A DNA stretch of 64,000 nt from Holtermannia corniformis (lineage: Eukaryota; Basidiomycota; Tremellomycetes; Holtermanniales): assembly GCA_001599935.1 (NCBI GenBank), contig BCIJ01000045.1, positions 1 through 64,000 on the forward strand, written 5' to 3'. Positions 44,670 to 56,114 of this stretch are shown in pieces. The position numbers and the translations under genes are program-made. How positions within the stretch are numbered: the first letter of the stretch is position 1; every line of letters begins with the position of its first letter. Below the pieces are notes generated by a model. That model ran no database searches. It had not been told where the DNA came from and saw only the letters and a list, made by a program, of their open reading frames with translations.

Positions 44670-46202
44670 TTACAACACGGTGGCGGCGCCAGCGATGCAG
44701 GCGAGAGCGGTGACGAGTCCGAACCATATCGAGTCGATCGAGACCGCCTGAATGGCAGCGCCGGAGGGCTGGGCTGATTCAGAGCTGGAGGCGGTGGCAG
44801 TGTTGGTGTTGGTGATGACCGCTGGGAGTGAGGACGTCGGGACTTGGGTACCAGCAGCTGCGGCGGATGACGCACTGCGGCCGTCAGCAGCATGCAACCA
44901 GTCATCACGCCGACTCACGCGCCGGCCGCAGCTTCAGCATTGGTGTCGGTGTTGTACAGCACCGAGTCGATAACCTATGTCACGTCACCTCGATTCCGAA
45001 CACAGCAGAAGCACACGCACATGGATGACCCCGTTGGCGATCGGGACGTCTGTCCTCAAGATCCTTGCTGTTGTGTTGACGGTCACAACATAGACGCCCG
45101 TGTCGTTGGTCAACACGCGCAGGTTCTGGCCCGAGCTCGTGACGAGGTTCTCGGTGTTTGTGAGCAGCTGAGAATAGAAGACTGAGCCGTTGATGAACTG
45201 CGCTTGCGATGAGCTATGATCGCTTGACACGAGGTCGCAGCACGTACGTGGTTGTACAAAACGGCACCGGCTTGGTCGGTTGGCAACCCTGCCAGTTGAC
45301 CTTGGACGGCCTCGACTGCGCTGTCGATGGGGACAAACGCCGTCAAGCCGTTGAAGTCTTCCAGCGCGTCACCGGCAGAGAATTGGTTGACGAGGCTAGT
45401 GAATGCAGGAAAGCCGTACGGTGCCGCGAGTACCAGAGTCGTGTTGAGCGTCTGGATGAGCGGCGAGGGCTGCGCTCGTCAGCCGAGTACGACGCGAGTC
45501 AACTCCACCCACAATTTGCAGGATCTGCAGAACCATGTCAGCGCGCCGCCCAATCGAGTCGACTGACGCACCTTGTCAATCGGCTGCACGAGCAGATTCG
45601 AGTGCTCAACCATGCCACCGATCGAGCTCGCGTTCCAAGCATCGCCACGGATCAACACGGTCGCGCCGTTCGAGTTGGGGGCCTTTTCAAGTACGACGAC
45701 CTGCGTCTGGTTGTTTGGCAGCTTGGTCGTCGCTGTGCGAAGTAGAGTCTTGGCGACCGTGTGCTGGCGCGGTGGGGAGATTTCCGACGAGTTGACAGAC
45801 GCTGGGACGATCTGTCTTCGTGTCAGTAATGAACGCTGCCATGAAGCGACGTACGTGATAGGCGAGGAGCGAGACGAGCTCGTCAGACGGCGGGGGATTC
45901 GTCAGGTTGCTAGCTTCAAAGGCCTGTACGTTGTCAGCCGAGCTCACGATTGGTATACAGGACCGGGCACTTACAGAGTCCGGCGGGGCGTACACCGTAA
46001 AGTTGCCTTCTGAAAACAGGCCGTTGACCAGAGCCGCTCCCCGCTCGCCGGAGCCCTGCACGACCTGGATCACATTGTTGAGCGCCGAGAGGTTGGCTGC
46101 GACCAGAGCTGCCGAGAGATCGGTAAAGTAGTCCGAGGCGTTGGACGCCGGGAGAGCTTTGGCGAGAACCGGGAGCAACGCAACAAGGGCGAGCACTCGC
46201 AT
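44670..46202 (-). CDS. Fasciclin (FAS1)-domain cell-surface protein, probable GPI anchor
   Basis: The signal peptide MRVLALVALLPVLAKALPAS starts at 46202. The first FAS1 domain includes AALVAANLSALNNVIQVVQG, GNFTVYAPPDS, VSLLAYHV, TQVVVLEKAPNSNGATVLIR and SNLLVQPIDKILQI. The second includes SPLIQTLNTTLVLAAPYGFP, NGLTAFVPIDSAVEAVQGQL, TDQAGAVLYNH, LRVLTNDTGVYVVTVNTTAR and DVPIANGVIHVIDSVLYNTD. A Ser/Thr/Ala-rich stalk is followed by a C-terminal hydrophobic tail (WFGLVTALACIAGAATVL), the form of a GPI-anchored adhesion protein. Sequons such as NAS, NTT and NFT are present. Seven or so small introns interrupt it. Confidence 0.88.
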
Positions 46203-46906
46203 TGTGAGGGCTATCGGGAGAGCCTGCTGCACCGAGAGCATCAGTATTTATGCACCTGAGCAGGCATGCAGGCAGGCGATCAGCGCCTGCCTGTTCGCTA
46301 CGTCACATTGCGCGAGCAGCCACAAAGGGGACTGCAATCTTGCGGTGACGATCCGGCTTTGCCAAGAAGAGAAGGTCGATCAATGACGCAGCGGCGGTCG
46401 TAAAGGTATGCTTGCCACGCCAAGAGCTGCAGGGGCCAGGGCCATCAGCAGGGTCAGTGAGGGTTTGTGAAGACCGCTCATCGCGATGGGATATCAGTCA
46501 GGGGCTTGGTGAGCAAATGGCAAAGTTGGGCCGAGGAACGAGGGCACCTCGAGGTCGGTATGTTTGCATTGCGGTGTTCCAGTGTAGAAGGTCGTCAGCG
46601 GTGACATCTTGCAAGGTGCAGGTGATGACGCAGAACAGGGGTGGGCTGTTTTCTTTGAGTGGTCAGTTGGCATCATTGTCGCTCTCATCAGTCGGCATCG
46701 GCACAGTCAGCACCACGGTCAGCTACCCTCATCAGCTGGAGTATGCACTTGTTGCAGCCCGGGATTGCTGATCATGGTCGTCGTTGTCATTCGTCATCAA
46801 CTTTGCTCGGACAAAAGTCAGAGTCCGTGCGGCCGGGATCGTCGATCGTAAACGTCGTAGTCACAGGCTGCAATTCACCTTCTGTTTGCAAGTTTGACAG
46901 GGCAAG
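46203..46906. promoter_or_regulatory. Divergent promoter region, fasciclin / mitochondrial carrier
   Basis: These 704 bp lie between outward-facing starts. A TATA-like CATAAATA on the minus strand (46245-46252) lies about 45 bp upstream of the fasciclin ATG. It is followed by a GCAGGCAGGC direct repeat near 46262-46276. Confidence 0.5.
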
Positions 46907-48476
46907 ATGTCGAGTAAGGCCGGTCCCAGTCGACAGGCGGAGCGGGAACAGGCCGTCCCGTTGCCTGTCCCGGCGCCAGTGCCCTTCAAGGGTAAGGGTA
47001 AGGAAACAGTGGTTGAGCCAGAGCACAACCAACTGTTCGGGTTCGCGGCAGGGATCTTGAGCGGGTGGACCAAGGTGGGCAGCCGATGAGCTGGCGGTCT
47101 CGCGTGCTGACATTCCAGCTCGCTGTGGGACATCCATTCGACTCGGTGAGCTCCACAACGGGTTGAAGCGAGTGGGTGCTGACGACTTTACAGATCAAGG
47201 TGTGCAAGCTTGGACTGGACACGATGGCTTCCAAGCTAATTCTTGTGCTAATCGTAGACTCGATGTGAGTGCTCATGCAGTGTTTGCGGTTCACTGACGA
47301 TGCAACAGTGCAATGTGCTCCAGCGACTCAATACCGAGGAGCATGGGACTGTGTGACCCAGCTCGTCCGGAGAGAAGTCAGTCCTGCTCGTGTCATCGTG
47401 AACCTGCTCACGCAGACAGGGCATTCTCGCCGTGTACAAGGGCGCTGCAACGCCCGCAGTTGGCTGGGGCATCACTGACGCCATCCTCATGGGCAGGTGC
47501 ATCTCCCCAGCTCGAGCGCGACGGTCAGTACTGACACCCACCAGTCTACACAACTATCGCAACTTTCTGCTCAAGAATGGCTTTGCTCAACCCATCCCAG
47601 GACAGGACGGTCGGCGACTGAGCCTGCTAGGGCACTCTATCGCCGGGTTTGGTGCCGGATGGTCAAAGCACGTATCCCTCTGCTTCTACCTGCACAAGGC
47701 TGACCAAACACAGCTCACTTCTCGCCCACCCGATTGAAAACATCAAATGCAAGCTCCAGATGCAGATGGCGCGTTCAGGCGAAGCCAAGCTGTACGCCAA
47801 TCCAATCGATGTAATCCGGCAAACGGTCGCGATTCAAGGTCCACTTGGGATGTGGCGAGGCTTTGGCGCCAGTCTGCTGTATCGCAGTAACTTTGCGTGG
47901 ATGTTTGGCGGTCAGTTGGGTACTCGAGCATGGGTCTAGAGCTGAACAGATGCGGTGTAGGGTTCGAGGTTTTCAACCGGTTGTTCAAGAGCCTGGATGG
48001 GACGAAATGGGCAATGTCGACGGGCACGGCCAACTTTATCGCTGGTGGAATGGCCTCGAACGTATATTGGTTCTGCGCGCTTCGTAAGTACAATGCTGGC
48101 CGACTCCCTCGACAGGCTGACTCGTCAGCTTTCGACAATGTCAAGAATCGGATCATGAGTGAGTAAAGACGCTTCACTGGGCATGACAAGCAGCGCTGAC
48201 ACCGCCCAGCTGACTCGTTGACAACACCGCGCTACACGAGCGTACTTCAAGCGTTCAAGACGATCATTGACGAGCCTCGGCGGGCTGATAAAGGCGCATT
48301 CTGGAACTCTGGCGCCGTCGTCAAGAACTTTTACAAGGTTCGTCATGTTCGCCTTGACGGCGCAGATGCTGATCAGGCATCAGGGCTTTGTTCCAGTTGT
48401 GTTGCGGGCGTTTCCCACAAACGCGGCGGCTTTGGCTGTATGGGAGGGCGTGATGCGGTGGTCAAAGGCCAAGTAG
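46907..48476 (+). CDS. Mitochondrial carrier family (SLC25) protein
   Basis: Six-helix inner-membrane transporter. The N-terminus MSSKAGPSRQAEREQAVP is Pro/Lys-rich, then NQLFGFAAGILSGWTK leads, across two introns, to LAVGHPFDS and IKTRLQC, which together form the first Px[DE]xx[KR] signature. Repeat 1 continues GAWDCVTQLVRREGILAVYK. Repeat 2 has LLAHPIENIKCKLQMQM and VAIQGPLGMWRGFGASLLYR. Repeat 3 has NVYWFCALPFDNVKNRIM and QAFKTIIDEPR. The last helix region is LIRHQGFVPVVLRAFPTNAA and the end is MRWSKAK, TAG. The substrate cannot be assigned; the GMWRG and IENIKCK patterns resemble the YMC/ornithine-carnitine branch. Confidence 0.84.
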
Positions 48477-48568
48477 GACCCGGACGGGCGATAATCTCGT
48501 AGATGATGTATCATAGATGCCGTGTTTGAGTCGTTGCTGTGCATTTGAAGTCACACACGGGCGTCGCA

Positions 48569-49601
48569 TCACCCATACAGCTCTGAATCCTGGCCTGAAC
48601 CCCCACTCCAACCTTCGACGCCGCCAAAGAGGCCTCTCCAGCTCGGTGGCTCGACCAGCCGGACGTCGTCTATCGATACAAGATCAGTCGCACTTCCGCG
48701 TGCAAAATGTGATCAACTCACCTTGAACTCCCAACACGGCCAGCACAGTGCCCGCAAGAGCCTTTGCATCACCGCTGTTATCGCCCTCGACGCACCAGGC
48801 AGCGATAGCGGCGTGTGGTACGCTTGTGCCCGCAAGAGACGACAGCACTCTGCGAGTCAGGCCGGCGCCGGGCAGGAAAGGAGGGTATGGATCGGACGGT
48901 CCTGCTGTGAGTCGGGGTAACGCGGCGAGATTGTTGAGAGCGGTGGGTGCATTGGAGAGTGGGAGGATAGACTGGTGTGGGGTGCTGTGGTGACTGTGTC
49001 AGTCCTTGGACCGGTAACACTAGGGCGACGCACGAGAGCTGAGCGTCACCTTGGCTCGCGGCGTCAAGACTGGTTAGAAGCAGTGCGGTTTTGAAGGTCG
49101 AGCTGCCAGCCCATGAAGCGGTGATGAAGTTGTGCAGGAGCGCAACATGCTCGTCCTTGCGTGACTGTCGTAAGGTTGTCAACACTTCAGCACAGACGAG
49201 GACACATGAACAACGCACCTTGAGGACAGGCGCTCGCTGCTGCAGCACATAGAGCTCGCCGCCGGGTTGACCATAGACTAATTGGGCTCAACATAGTCAT
49301 CTGCAGCACCGTGCGCAGGACTTACCCTCCAGTCCTCCACCCACCAAGCCGTTACCGCCCTCGAGCTCGCCAGCGAACGGAGCACAAGTCTCACCGCAGC
49401 CGATTCGTCCTACACGTTCGAGGCCGAGCGAGTGGATGAGGATATCAGCAGCGAGTTGTGGGACGTTGCCGATGGAGACGGCAGGCTGGCAGCAGATCAG
49501 CTGGGTCCAAGGCGGCCTCGCAGACGTAGACGTACGATGAGGAGGGTGCTGTTGCTGAATGCGGCCGGGTCGAAGCCTGCCTCGGGATGGAATGCGTCCA
49601 T
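48569..49601 (-). CDS. Proteasome assembly chaperone 2 (PAC2/ADD66)
   Basis: Pairs with PAC1 to guide alpha-ring assembly of the 20S proteasome. The start MDAFHPEAGFDPAAFSNSTL and LI are followed, across an intron, by PAVSIGNVPQLAADILIHSL, GLERVGRIGCGETCAPFAGE and, after another intron, VYGQPGGELYVLQQRAPVLK. The next exon is SRKDEHVALLHNFITASWAG, then TALLLTSLDAASQGDAQLS. Further on are LTRRVLSSLAGTSVPHAAIA and GDAKALAGTVLAVLGVQ, ending GQDSELYG, TGA. The order VSIGNVPQLAxDxLI.....ERVG...QQRxPV(L)K is diagnostic of PAC2. It shares a 157-bp divergent promoter with VMA21. A PAC1-like gene lies 4.3 kb away. Confidence 0.85.
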
Positions 49602-49758
49602 GGCAGCGTCGCCTACTGTCTATCTGCTAGCTGGATGTTCTTGTGGACGCCGAGAGCAGGTCGAAGATGATCTTGGTGATGGACGATGACCAAGTGCATC
49701 TTCACGCGAACCATCATCGACCATTCACGCTACCCTTTCAACGTCCACATCGTCCACA

Positions 49759-50140
49759 ATGTCGTCCAGTACAGCAGGAGCCGTGGCAGAAGAGGACAAG
49801 CCGCCGTGGGTGATGATCTCTCTAGTTCAGGCTACCGACTGACGCAGCTCTCAGTGCCGTCCTTGCAAAGCTCATCACCTTTTCCATCCTCATGGCCGTC
49901 GCGCCCATCGCGACCTACTTCATCACCCTGCGCTACATCTTCCCCTGTGAGTGCTGCTCCTAGCATTATATCCCCACTAACGCATGCATAGCATCGACCG
50001 TCGCGTCTGCAATCAACGCCGTCGTTGCCGCAAACGCGATCCTGATCGGCTACGTCGTCGTCGCGTTCAACGAGGACGCACCGCTCAAGCCGAGGACAGT
50101 CGATGCGAAGCTCAAGCTGCAAGGAAAGAAGAAGCAATGA
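49759..50140 (+). CDS. VMA21: V-ATPase assembly factor VMA21
   Basis: ER chaperone for the V-ATPase Vo sector. The start is MSSSTAGAVAEEDKPP. An intron (about 49809-49852; donor GTGGGT, acceptor CTCTCAG) joins in phase to AVLAKLITFSILMAVAPIA (helix 1) and YFITLRYIFP. A second intron (near 49946-49990) leads to VASAINAVVAANAILIGYVV (helix 2). The C-terminus KLKLQGKKKQ carries the dilysine ER-retrieval signal KKxx expected of VMA21. The two-helix layout and small size also fit. The stop lies 22 bp from the convergent DUF4211 gene. Confidence 0.9.
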
Positions 50141-50162
50141 TGACATATGCAACGGACATGCA

Positions 50163-53100
50163 CTACCGTCTTCGCTCGTCTGCATCAGCGCGCATTTTCT
50201 CAAGCCCCTGCGCCGACTCGATCAAGTGCTCCTGCTGCAAGAACATCTGTACCGTGTCAGCATGCACCGCTGTCGACCGCCAACTCACCTTCGAGATATG
50301 CCCTTTACTCTCCATCCACTCGAGCACATCATTGAGGTCCCCAGCGTCATTTGGCAAGCGCCCACGCTGCAGCGTAGCAACCCGCTGTTGCTGCTGCTCG
50401 CGCTTCATCTCGCGATCACGCTTGCGCCGGTCTTCATTCTCCGAATCGAACAGCGAGTGGTCCGTATCACTGTCAGGGATCTTGCGTTTCGTCTTCTTGG
50501 CCCGGAGGATGTCACGGTAGATGCGGCGGATCTGGACGAACAAGTTGCGCTCTGTGGTGATGTCAGCCTTCATGGCAGAAAGGTGACTTACGCACCCCAA
50601 TGGGAGAAGTTGTGGTAGACGCGGGTACGCTGATGACACATACGGCCTGATGTCTGTCAGCACCGCTTGGGTCAGGAACGTGCAACGCACCCAGCATGAA
50701 TTGGCGCGGTAGATCCTCCTCCGAAGCGAGGCTCTCGCCTTCAGAGTCTCTGCTAGCGTCATCGTCGCTCACATCCTGGACCATCAGCACCTCTTCGTAC
50801 ACCGACCGACGTCTCACCTCGAAGGTTTCCTCGTCATACTTGCAGCCGCCCAGATTGACTTGGAACCGACTCATCCTACCAGACATGTGGCACGCATCGC
50901 ACCCGTCGTGGATCTCGTCCAGATACGACGAGTGGAATGTCGGGAATGCTGCGAGGGTCAGTGCTTCGCTCAAGAGCGCCGACTATCACTCACATTCAAG
51001 CGCACGCACATACTCCGGCCGCCAGACAGAGGATCGGACGAGACCTGATTTGAAGCCATCCATTCGTCGGCGTTGATCGTGTAACCGCGGGATGAAGTAC
51101 AACTTGTTCTTGCCTTGAAGCGGCAGAACCTCAGGGCCAGCGATGGCGAGCAAGAGGAAGTATTGAAAGACGACTGTCGGCTCGCTCAGTACAGACTATG
51201 ATCATCAAGTGTTGACTCACCCTTGAACTTGAATTCCGGCGCTTGGATACCGTGGCTCGAGAATTGCTCTGTTGTATCGTGAGCTGCAGAGGCGAGGCAA
51301 CGTCCTATACTCACGCGGCATCAGCGAGTCATCAAACTCGCCGCCGTCGTCCTCGATAAAGTCGTCATCGGAGATCTCGATGGGCGCGTCGCTTTCGCTC
51401 TCGTCTTCCGACCCTTCCGACTCGGTCGTCGACTCCTCGATACCCTTGCGCTTGTCTAGGCATTATCAGCGCCAATGTCACCGCCTCGAGCAGGCTCACT
51501 CATGTACTTGCGCAGCATGCGCTGCTTGGCCGTCTCGCCGCGTTTTCGCAAACGTGTTGCGCTTTTGACTGGTGGGGAATCAGTGCTAAATCGCCTGGTG
51601 TGCTACTCACATCGACTGCGCTCATCCAGCTCGAGCTCTCTGAGCATATCCTCCGGTTCGGACATTGCCTCCGGTTCGCTATCGCTATCGTCTGGATCCC
51701 GGTTCTGCTTGACTTTCTTCTTCTTCTTCCGTTCTGGTGGATGCTGCAGCCTGCGCAGCGCTTTGCGGTTCTTGCGAATCGCTCGCTCTTGTGCCGTCTC
51801 CGACGGTTTCGCCGGTCTTTCTTCGTCGCTCGACTTGACGTGCCGCTGCTTGCCTTTCTTGGATGCACCGCTGTGCGCGCTGCGCTTCTTGACGCCCTCG
51901 TCGTCAGAGTCTGCAACGAATTTGGTCGACAGTTGCCGTTTGTCCTTCTTCGACGCAACCTGGCGCGATTTCTTCGGCTTCGCCACGCCTCGATCATCGT
52001 CATCGATGAAGCTGTCCGCCTCGTCTGCAAGTCGACTCGGTCCAGCCTTCTGCGATCTCTTGCGCTCGACCAGTGCAGCGACCCTAGCTTTGGCCTGAGC
52101 CGAGATATGAGACGAAGTCGGTCCGGCCTGGCTCGAGCTCGTCCCAATCTTACGTCGCCGCTGCGAAGGGATTGGCGAGTCTTCGTCGCTTGATGGTGGT
52201 GCGGCTCTGCTTTGCGAAGCGCTGCGTCGTGTCGGCGGGATAATGGGTGAATCGTGCGTGAGGGAATCGACATTGTCGCCATTCGTGCCCAGAACTTGAG
52301 CAACCTCGGCATCGCTATCGAGCTCAGCAATGCCGTCAGGAGCGTCTCCATCGGCACCGTCTGCCTCATCGACAGGCCCGAGATCTTCTATGGTGAAAAT
52401 ATCGTCGTTTGCTGCGGTTGCAACCTCGCCATCCTCGTCGCCGGCCACGCCAGGTGAATGCTGTGTACACACGGCTTCCACAGCCCAGTTGAGGTCATCG
52501 TCTTCAAGATCGATGATAATAGGCTGCGAGGGCGGCTGCTTAGGTATTGGCGATTGCTCCGATTTGACCTTGACGACCTCTGTAGGCAGCGACGTTGGCG
52601 TTTCTGGTGGCTCAGAGCCGCCCTGGCCAGCCGCATCGGTCTGCGTATCGTTCTGCGCTTCCGTCTGCGCTTCCTCGGCCGTACCGGCGTCATCATTCGA
52701 CTTCTCGACCTCGGGGTTGCCAGCAATGACATTGTTCTTGCCTCGACGCGTGCGCTTGCCCTCTGGCTCGATAGCTGCAACCGCGGGCGTCGACGACACT
52801 CTGACTCTTGAATTCGAGTGCTCGCCGGCAGCTTTCTTCGCAGTGCCCTTCCGACCAATCGGCATGCCCTTCCGACCAATCGGCATGCCCTTCCAACGAC
52901 CCTTGGTATGCCGCGGGATCAACCTTGACGTATCGTACGCCGTTTTGTCGAACCCAGTAGGCGTGACGATCTCGACGTGGGACATGTATTGGTACTGGCG
53001 AGTGGGATGCTCAACGACGATGACGGAGCCCATGGAGGAGGTAGAGGCGGCGCGGCTGAAGTGCACGATGGATCCCTCGTGCTTGGTGCTGATGGCTTGC

Positions 53101-53338
53101 GTTCCGACGTCGACAGCTGAGGGCGGCTCCTGATCGACAATGTCTTGAGCGGCAGGTTCATCTGCGCCGGGCACTGTCTCGATGAGCATAATCAATGCGT
53201 AACTTGTGATCAAACTCACCCACACCCTCTGCACGATTCGTCTGTGACGCCCCTTGCTGATAGCGAGGGTGCAGACCTGCTCGAGGTGAGGGTGACTTGA
53301 CAGTCGGCTCTGCCTCGTCACCGTCATCGCCTTGGTCT

Positions 53339-53374
<36 letters not shown>

Positions 53375-53766
53375 CCGCCGTCGCCGCCGCCTTCGACATC
53401 CTCATCTTGATCCAGCGGGATAGATATCATCGCCGCGTCCTCGTCTTCCTCCTCCTCCCAAGCCAGTCGTTCCCCTTTCTCCCTCTTCTTGCGCCTGTTC
53501 ACACCCTTGTCTTCTCCCGCCTCTCCCTGATCCGACATCTCGTCCTCGACATCGACAACACGACGTTTCAGCGCCCTCCTCTCGCTCAACGACAGTTCCT
53601 CTTCGCGAACTGGATCTGCTTGTGAGAGCTTGATTGCATTCAGACCCTGTTCGCCATCGCTCTCTGCTGATGAGACGGAGAGGCCTCGCGGTCGAGGTGG
53701 TGGCCGGGGTCGTTGTGAGCCGTCGCTAGGGACGAGATGAACATCGAGCGTCGACTGCGGCATCAC
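50163..53766 (-). CDS. Large disordered protein with C-terminal DUF4211 domain
   Basis: The start MMPQSTLDVHLVPSDG is followed by an acidic, basic and Ser-rich disordered region with a Gly-Asp run, then an ordered block near VGTQAISTKHEGSIVHFSRA, SVIVVEHPTRQYQYMSHVE. Charged low-complexity sequence follows. The C-terminal third contains EQFSSHGIQAPEFKFKVVFQ, YFIPRLHDQRRRMDGFKSGL, AFPTFHSSYLDEIHDGCDAC, HMSGRMSRFQVNLGGCKYDE and RVYHNFSHWG, then ERNLFVQIRRIYRDILRAKK and a helical end, RADADERRR, TAG. The HDGCDACH..GR....LGG core is that of DUF4211, a fungal domain of unknown function; its Cys/His residues suggest metal binding. Nuclear location is inferred from the Lys-rich segments. Confidence 0.78.
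52846..52892. repeat. Perfect 21-bp in-frame tandem duplication
   Basis: Two identical 21-bp units occur at 52846-52866 and 52867-52887, with five further matching bases. They encode KGMPIGR twice in the DUF4211 protein. Their identity suggests a recent duplication. Confidence 0.85.
53338..53391. repeat. GCCGTC/GCC microsatellite, coding Gly-Asp run
   Basis: Repeated GCCGTC and GCCGCC triplet pairs encode an acidic Gly-Asp repeat on the minus strand in the DUF4211 gene. Confidence 0.8.
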
Positions 53767-53946
53767 TGCTCGGCGGGTATGCAGGTGGGCAGGCGGTCCA
53801 GCTCCCTACCACCTTCGTAGATCGCACTAGCTGGTGGTCGTTCACCGTCAAGACAAGGGACCCTCTCCTCCTCGATTCTCCATCACGTGTAGATCCGACG
53901 TCGAGTGCATCAAATGTCTTTTCCACCTTGACAAGCAACGATCATC

Positions 53947-54915
53947 ATGGTAAAGCTATTCTGTACCCTGCAATACCTAGTCACTGACTCTCGCCCAGTT
54001 CCAAGACCCGCTCTCGCCGCATACCCTCCCTCCCGCACGGTACACGCTCGAATCCGACTCTGAAGATGAAGAGGGCGAGGGCGTGTATGCTGGTGCTCAC
54101 GTTGGCCTTAGGAAAGCTGCCAAGAAGCAAGTGGACGTGCCTGTACGCTATGAGCCAAGCTACGAGGTCAAAAAGGTCGTGGTTGCCGTTGGCGAGGCGG
54201 CGGGGTATGTCAAGGCATTGCTCGGTGCTGTAGGGCGAGTTCAGGAGGCCAAGGGCGCGGTTGACGTGAACGGCGAGCGGATCGGAGAAATCCTGGAGCT
54301 GGGCGAGGGAGAGGTCGTTGTGCTTTTCGGCGAGGAGCAAGAGCACGAGAGTTGCTACGCGGTTGCAGACAAGCTGCTGGCCACCTTCCCAAGTCCACTG
54401 TAAGTGTTACAGACTCTTTGACAGTCCTGGAGCTGATTCATATAGCGCCGTGGTCTCCACCTACTCTCCCCAGTCTTACATCGCTCTCGACGAGCCGACG
54501 TTGCACGACGCGTATGCGCCAGTCCGTACGCTCGTTCACCCAGCATCCGGCGCTATCACGCTCGGCGGCGACGTGAGACCCTACAAGACGCCAAACTATA
54601 TCACCGGCCTTGCAGCTTCATTGCTGTCATCTGTGCGTTTGCTGCCTGATTCGCTGCGTATCTGATTGAGCTTAGGCGGCTCACCCATCCCGCCCGACTG
54701 CCCAGCCGACTACCGCCCTGCTCCTCCCACTCAGCCTGTCGACCCTGGCGCCGTCCGACGTGCTCGCCATCCTCTCACCCTTCCTCACTTCGCTCCAGAA
54801 CGCAAGCAGCACACCCCAACAGCTCACCAAATGGGATCTCGAGACGCAGACTGCCCGCCAAGGAGCCACACGGCGCCGAGGAGCCGACGAGCTCAGCCAG
54901 AGCATGTATGTCTGA
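53947..54915 (+). CDS. Proteasome assembly chaperone 1 (PAC1/PSMG1)-like protein
   Basis: Exon 1 is only the ATG (53947-53949), followed by donor GTAAAG and a 48-nt intron. The frame then reads [19 protein letters not shown], an acidic stretch, [40 protein letters not shown], an intron, [16 protein letters not shown] and [16 protein letters not shown]. After a last intron it reads [20 protein letters not shown] and ends [11 protein letters not shown]. The order VxxAVGxxA...PNxxxGLxAxLLS...LPL..L.P.D...ILxPFL resembles PSMG1. Similarity is weak and from memory, so the name is tentative. It shares a 180-bp divergent promoter with the DUF4211 gene and is convergent with uS19m (59 bp). Confidence 0.55.
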
Positions 54916-54974
54916 TATCCTTGACGCAATGCATCGTGTTGTACAACATGAATGAGCCAGCCCGAGTCCAAGCG

Positions 54975-55365
54975 CTATCGGTTCTTCGTTTGCCTGCCTA
55001 CGCATCAGCCGGGCCGCACCGCTCAACACACGCAGCAAGCCCACTGACCGGTAGCTAAACTTCTTTCGTGTGCCCGCAAACTCGCCCAGTTTATGCCCGA
55101 CCATCTCCTCGCTGATCTGCACAGGCAGGTAGTCCTTGCCGTTGTGAACCATGAACCGAAGCCCGACAAAGTTGGGGACGATGGTGCAGGCTCTGGATTT
55201 CGTATAGATCGGTGTGTTGGACTTGAGTGACTCTGCGAGGGAAGGGAACGCGGTGAAGTACGGTCCTGTGAGGCGTGAATATGGCTCTGGGCCGCGACGG
55301 GGAGAAGCTAGGTCAAACGCACCTTTCCACGTCGACCGGCGCATGCAGACTCTTGTTACGTTCAT
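54975..55365 (-). CDS. Mitochondrial ribosomal protein uS19m (RSM19)
   Basis: Small-subunit protein of the mitoribosome head. [14 protein letters not shown] is followed by an intron (GTGCGT...CACAG) and [13 protein letters not shown], which restores the S19 motif R..WKGPY. Then [40 protein letters not shown] and [17 protein letters not shown] final intron with a good donor at the last Arg codon leads to QTKNR and TAG. The start may be ATG 55365 or the Met at 55344; an upstream Met is also in frame. The short basic N-terminus could serve as presequence. It is divergent from the MIC12-like gene over 203 bp. Confidence 0.88.
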
Positions 55366-55568
55366 CCTCGCAGTTCCAGCAGGTTCAACGACGTGCTCTC
55401 CACTGGCTAGCAAGCTCGACTGGTATCAGATACGATGGAAAGAGCTCGACACGGTCAAGACAGTCTTTTGCTACACTCACACCAAAACTTTCCCACGGGC
55501 CACTCTGCCTCGACCATCCACTATACCTAGCATCCAACTCGCTCTTCGTCTCTTGCATCGCTGCGACC

Positions 55569-56114
55569 ATGGCAGCTATCATCGGCCCTGCGTCCGGCGC
55601 GCTCGTCGCTGCCGCAGTCTACTACACCATCTCCAACTCGATCCAAACAGAATCAAGCTTGATCCGGTCTCAGTACGTTGCTTTTACCCAGCACGCTCGT
55701 CGCTGATCTTCTCGCTATAGACTGCATACGACCGCGCTCTCCATCTCCGACGAGGTCCAGCCTCTGCAGCCACCACCTCACTCGGCTCTCGTTGGCCCAT
55801 CCTACCCGCCGCAAAGACCGTTCAGCGACCTGATCAAGACGTCGTGGAATAACACTGTCGCCGGCGCCGTCCGCAGTGTTGGGAGCGTCGAGTGGGAGGC
55901 CGTCGGCAAAACTATCCTGGCAGAGGGCCAGGCTCTGGCCGAGCGAGTGACGGGCTCGCCACAGGTACAGAGGGTCGAGAGGCAAGCCGAAGGGTTCGTC
56001 GAGGACGTCAAGGTCAAGGCGACGGCTTTGGCAGAGCGCGTCAAGGAAGACAAGAGGGAAGACGTCAGGGTCGTCGAGGAGAAGAGGCCAGAGAGCTCAA
56101 AACGGCTTGTCTGA
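55569..56114 (+). CDS. MIC12-like MICOS complex subunit
   Basis: The start MAAIIGPASGALVAAAVYYT is a single membrane helix with small residues, followed by ISNSIQTESSLIRSQ and, after one intron (about 55674-55722), LHTTALSISDEVQPLQ. Then RPFSDLIKTSWNNTVAGAVR, SVGSVEWEAVGKTILAEGQA and a Lys/Glu-rich helical tail end SSKRLV, TGA. The layout (GxxSGALVxxxVYYxxSNxIQT at the N-terminus, then R.F....K..WN..V...V..V...DW-like WE) matches the fungal MIC12/AIM5 family of inner-membrane cristae-junction proteins. Confidence 0.72.

Noticed and set aside
51603..53405. 600-codon ORF starting with an Ala/Thr repeat
   Set aside because: The Ala/Thr start is an off-frame reading of the Gly-Asp microsatellite. 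The true frame enters by splicing from the exon that starts at 53766.
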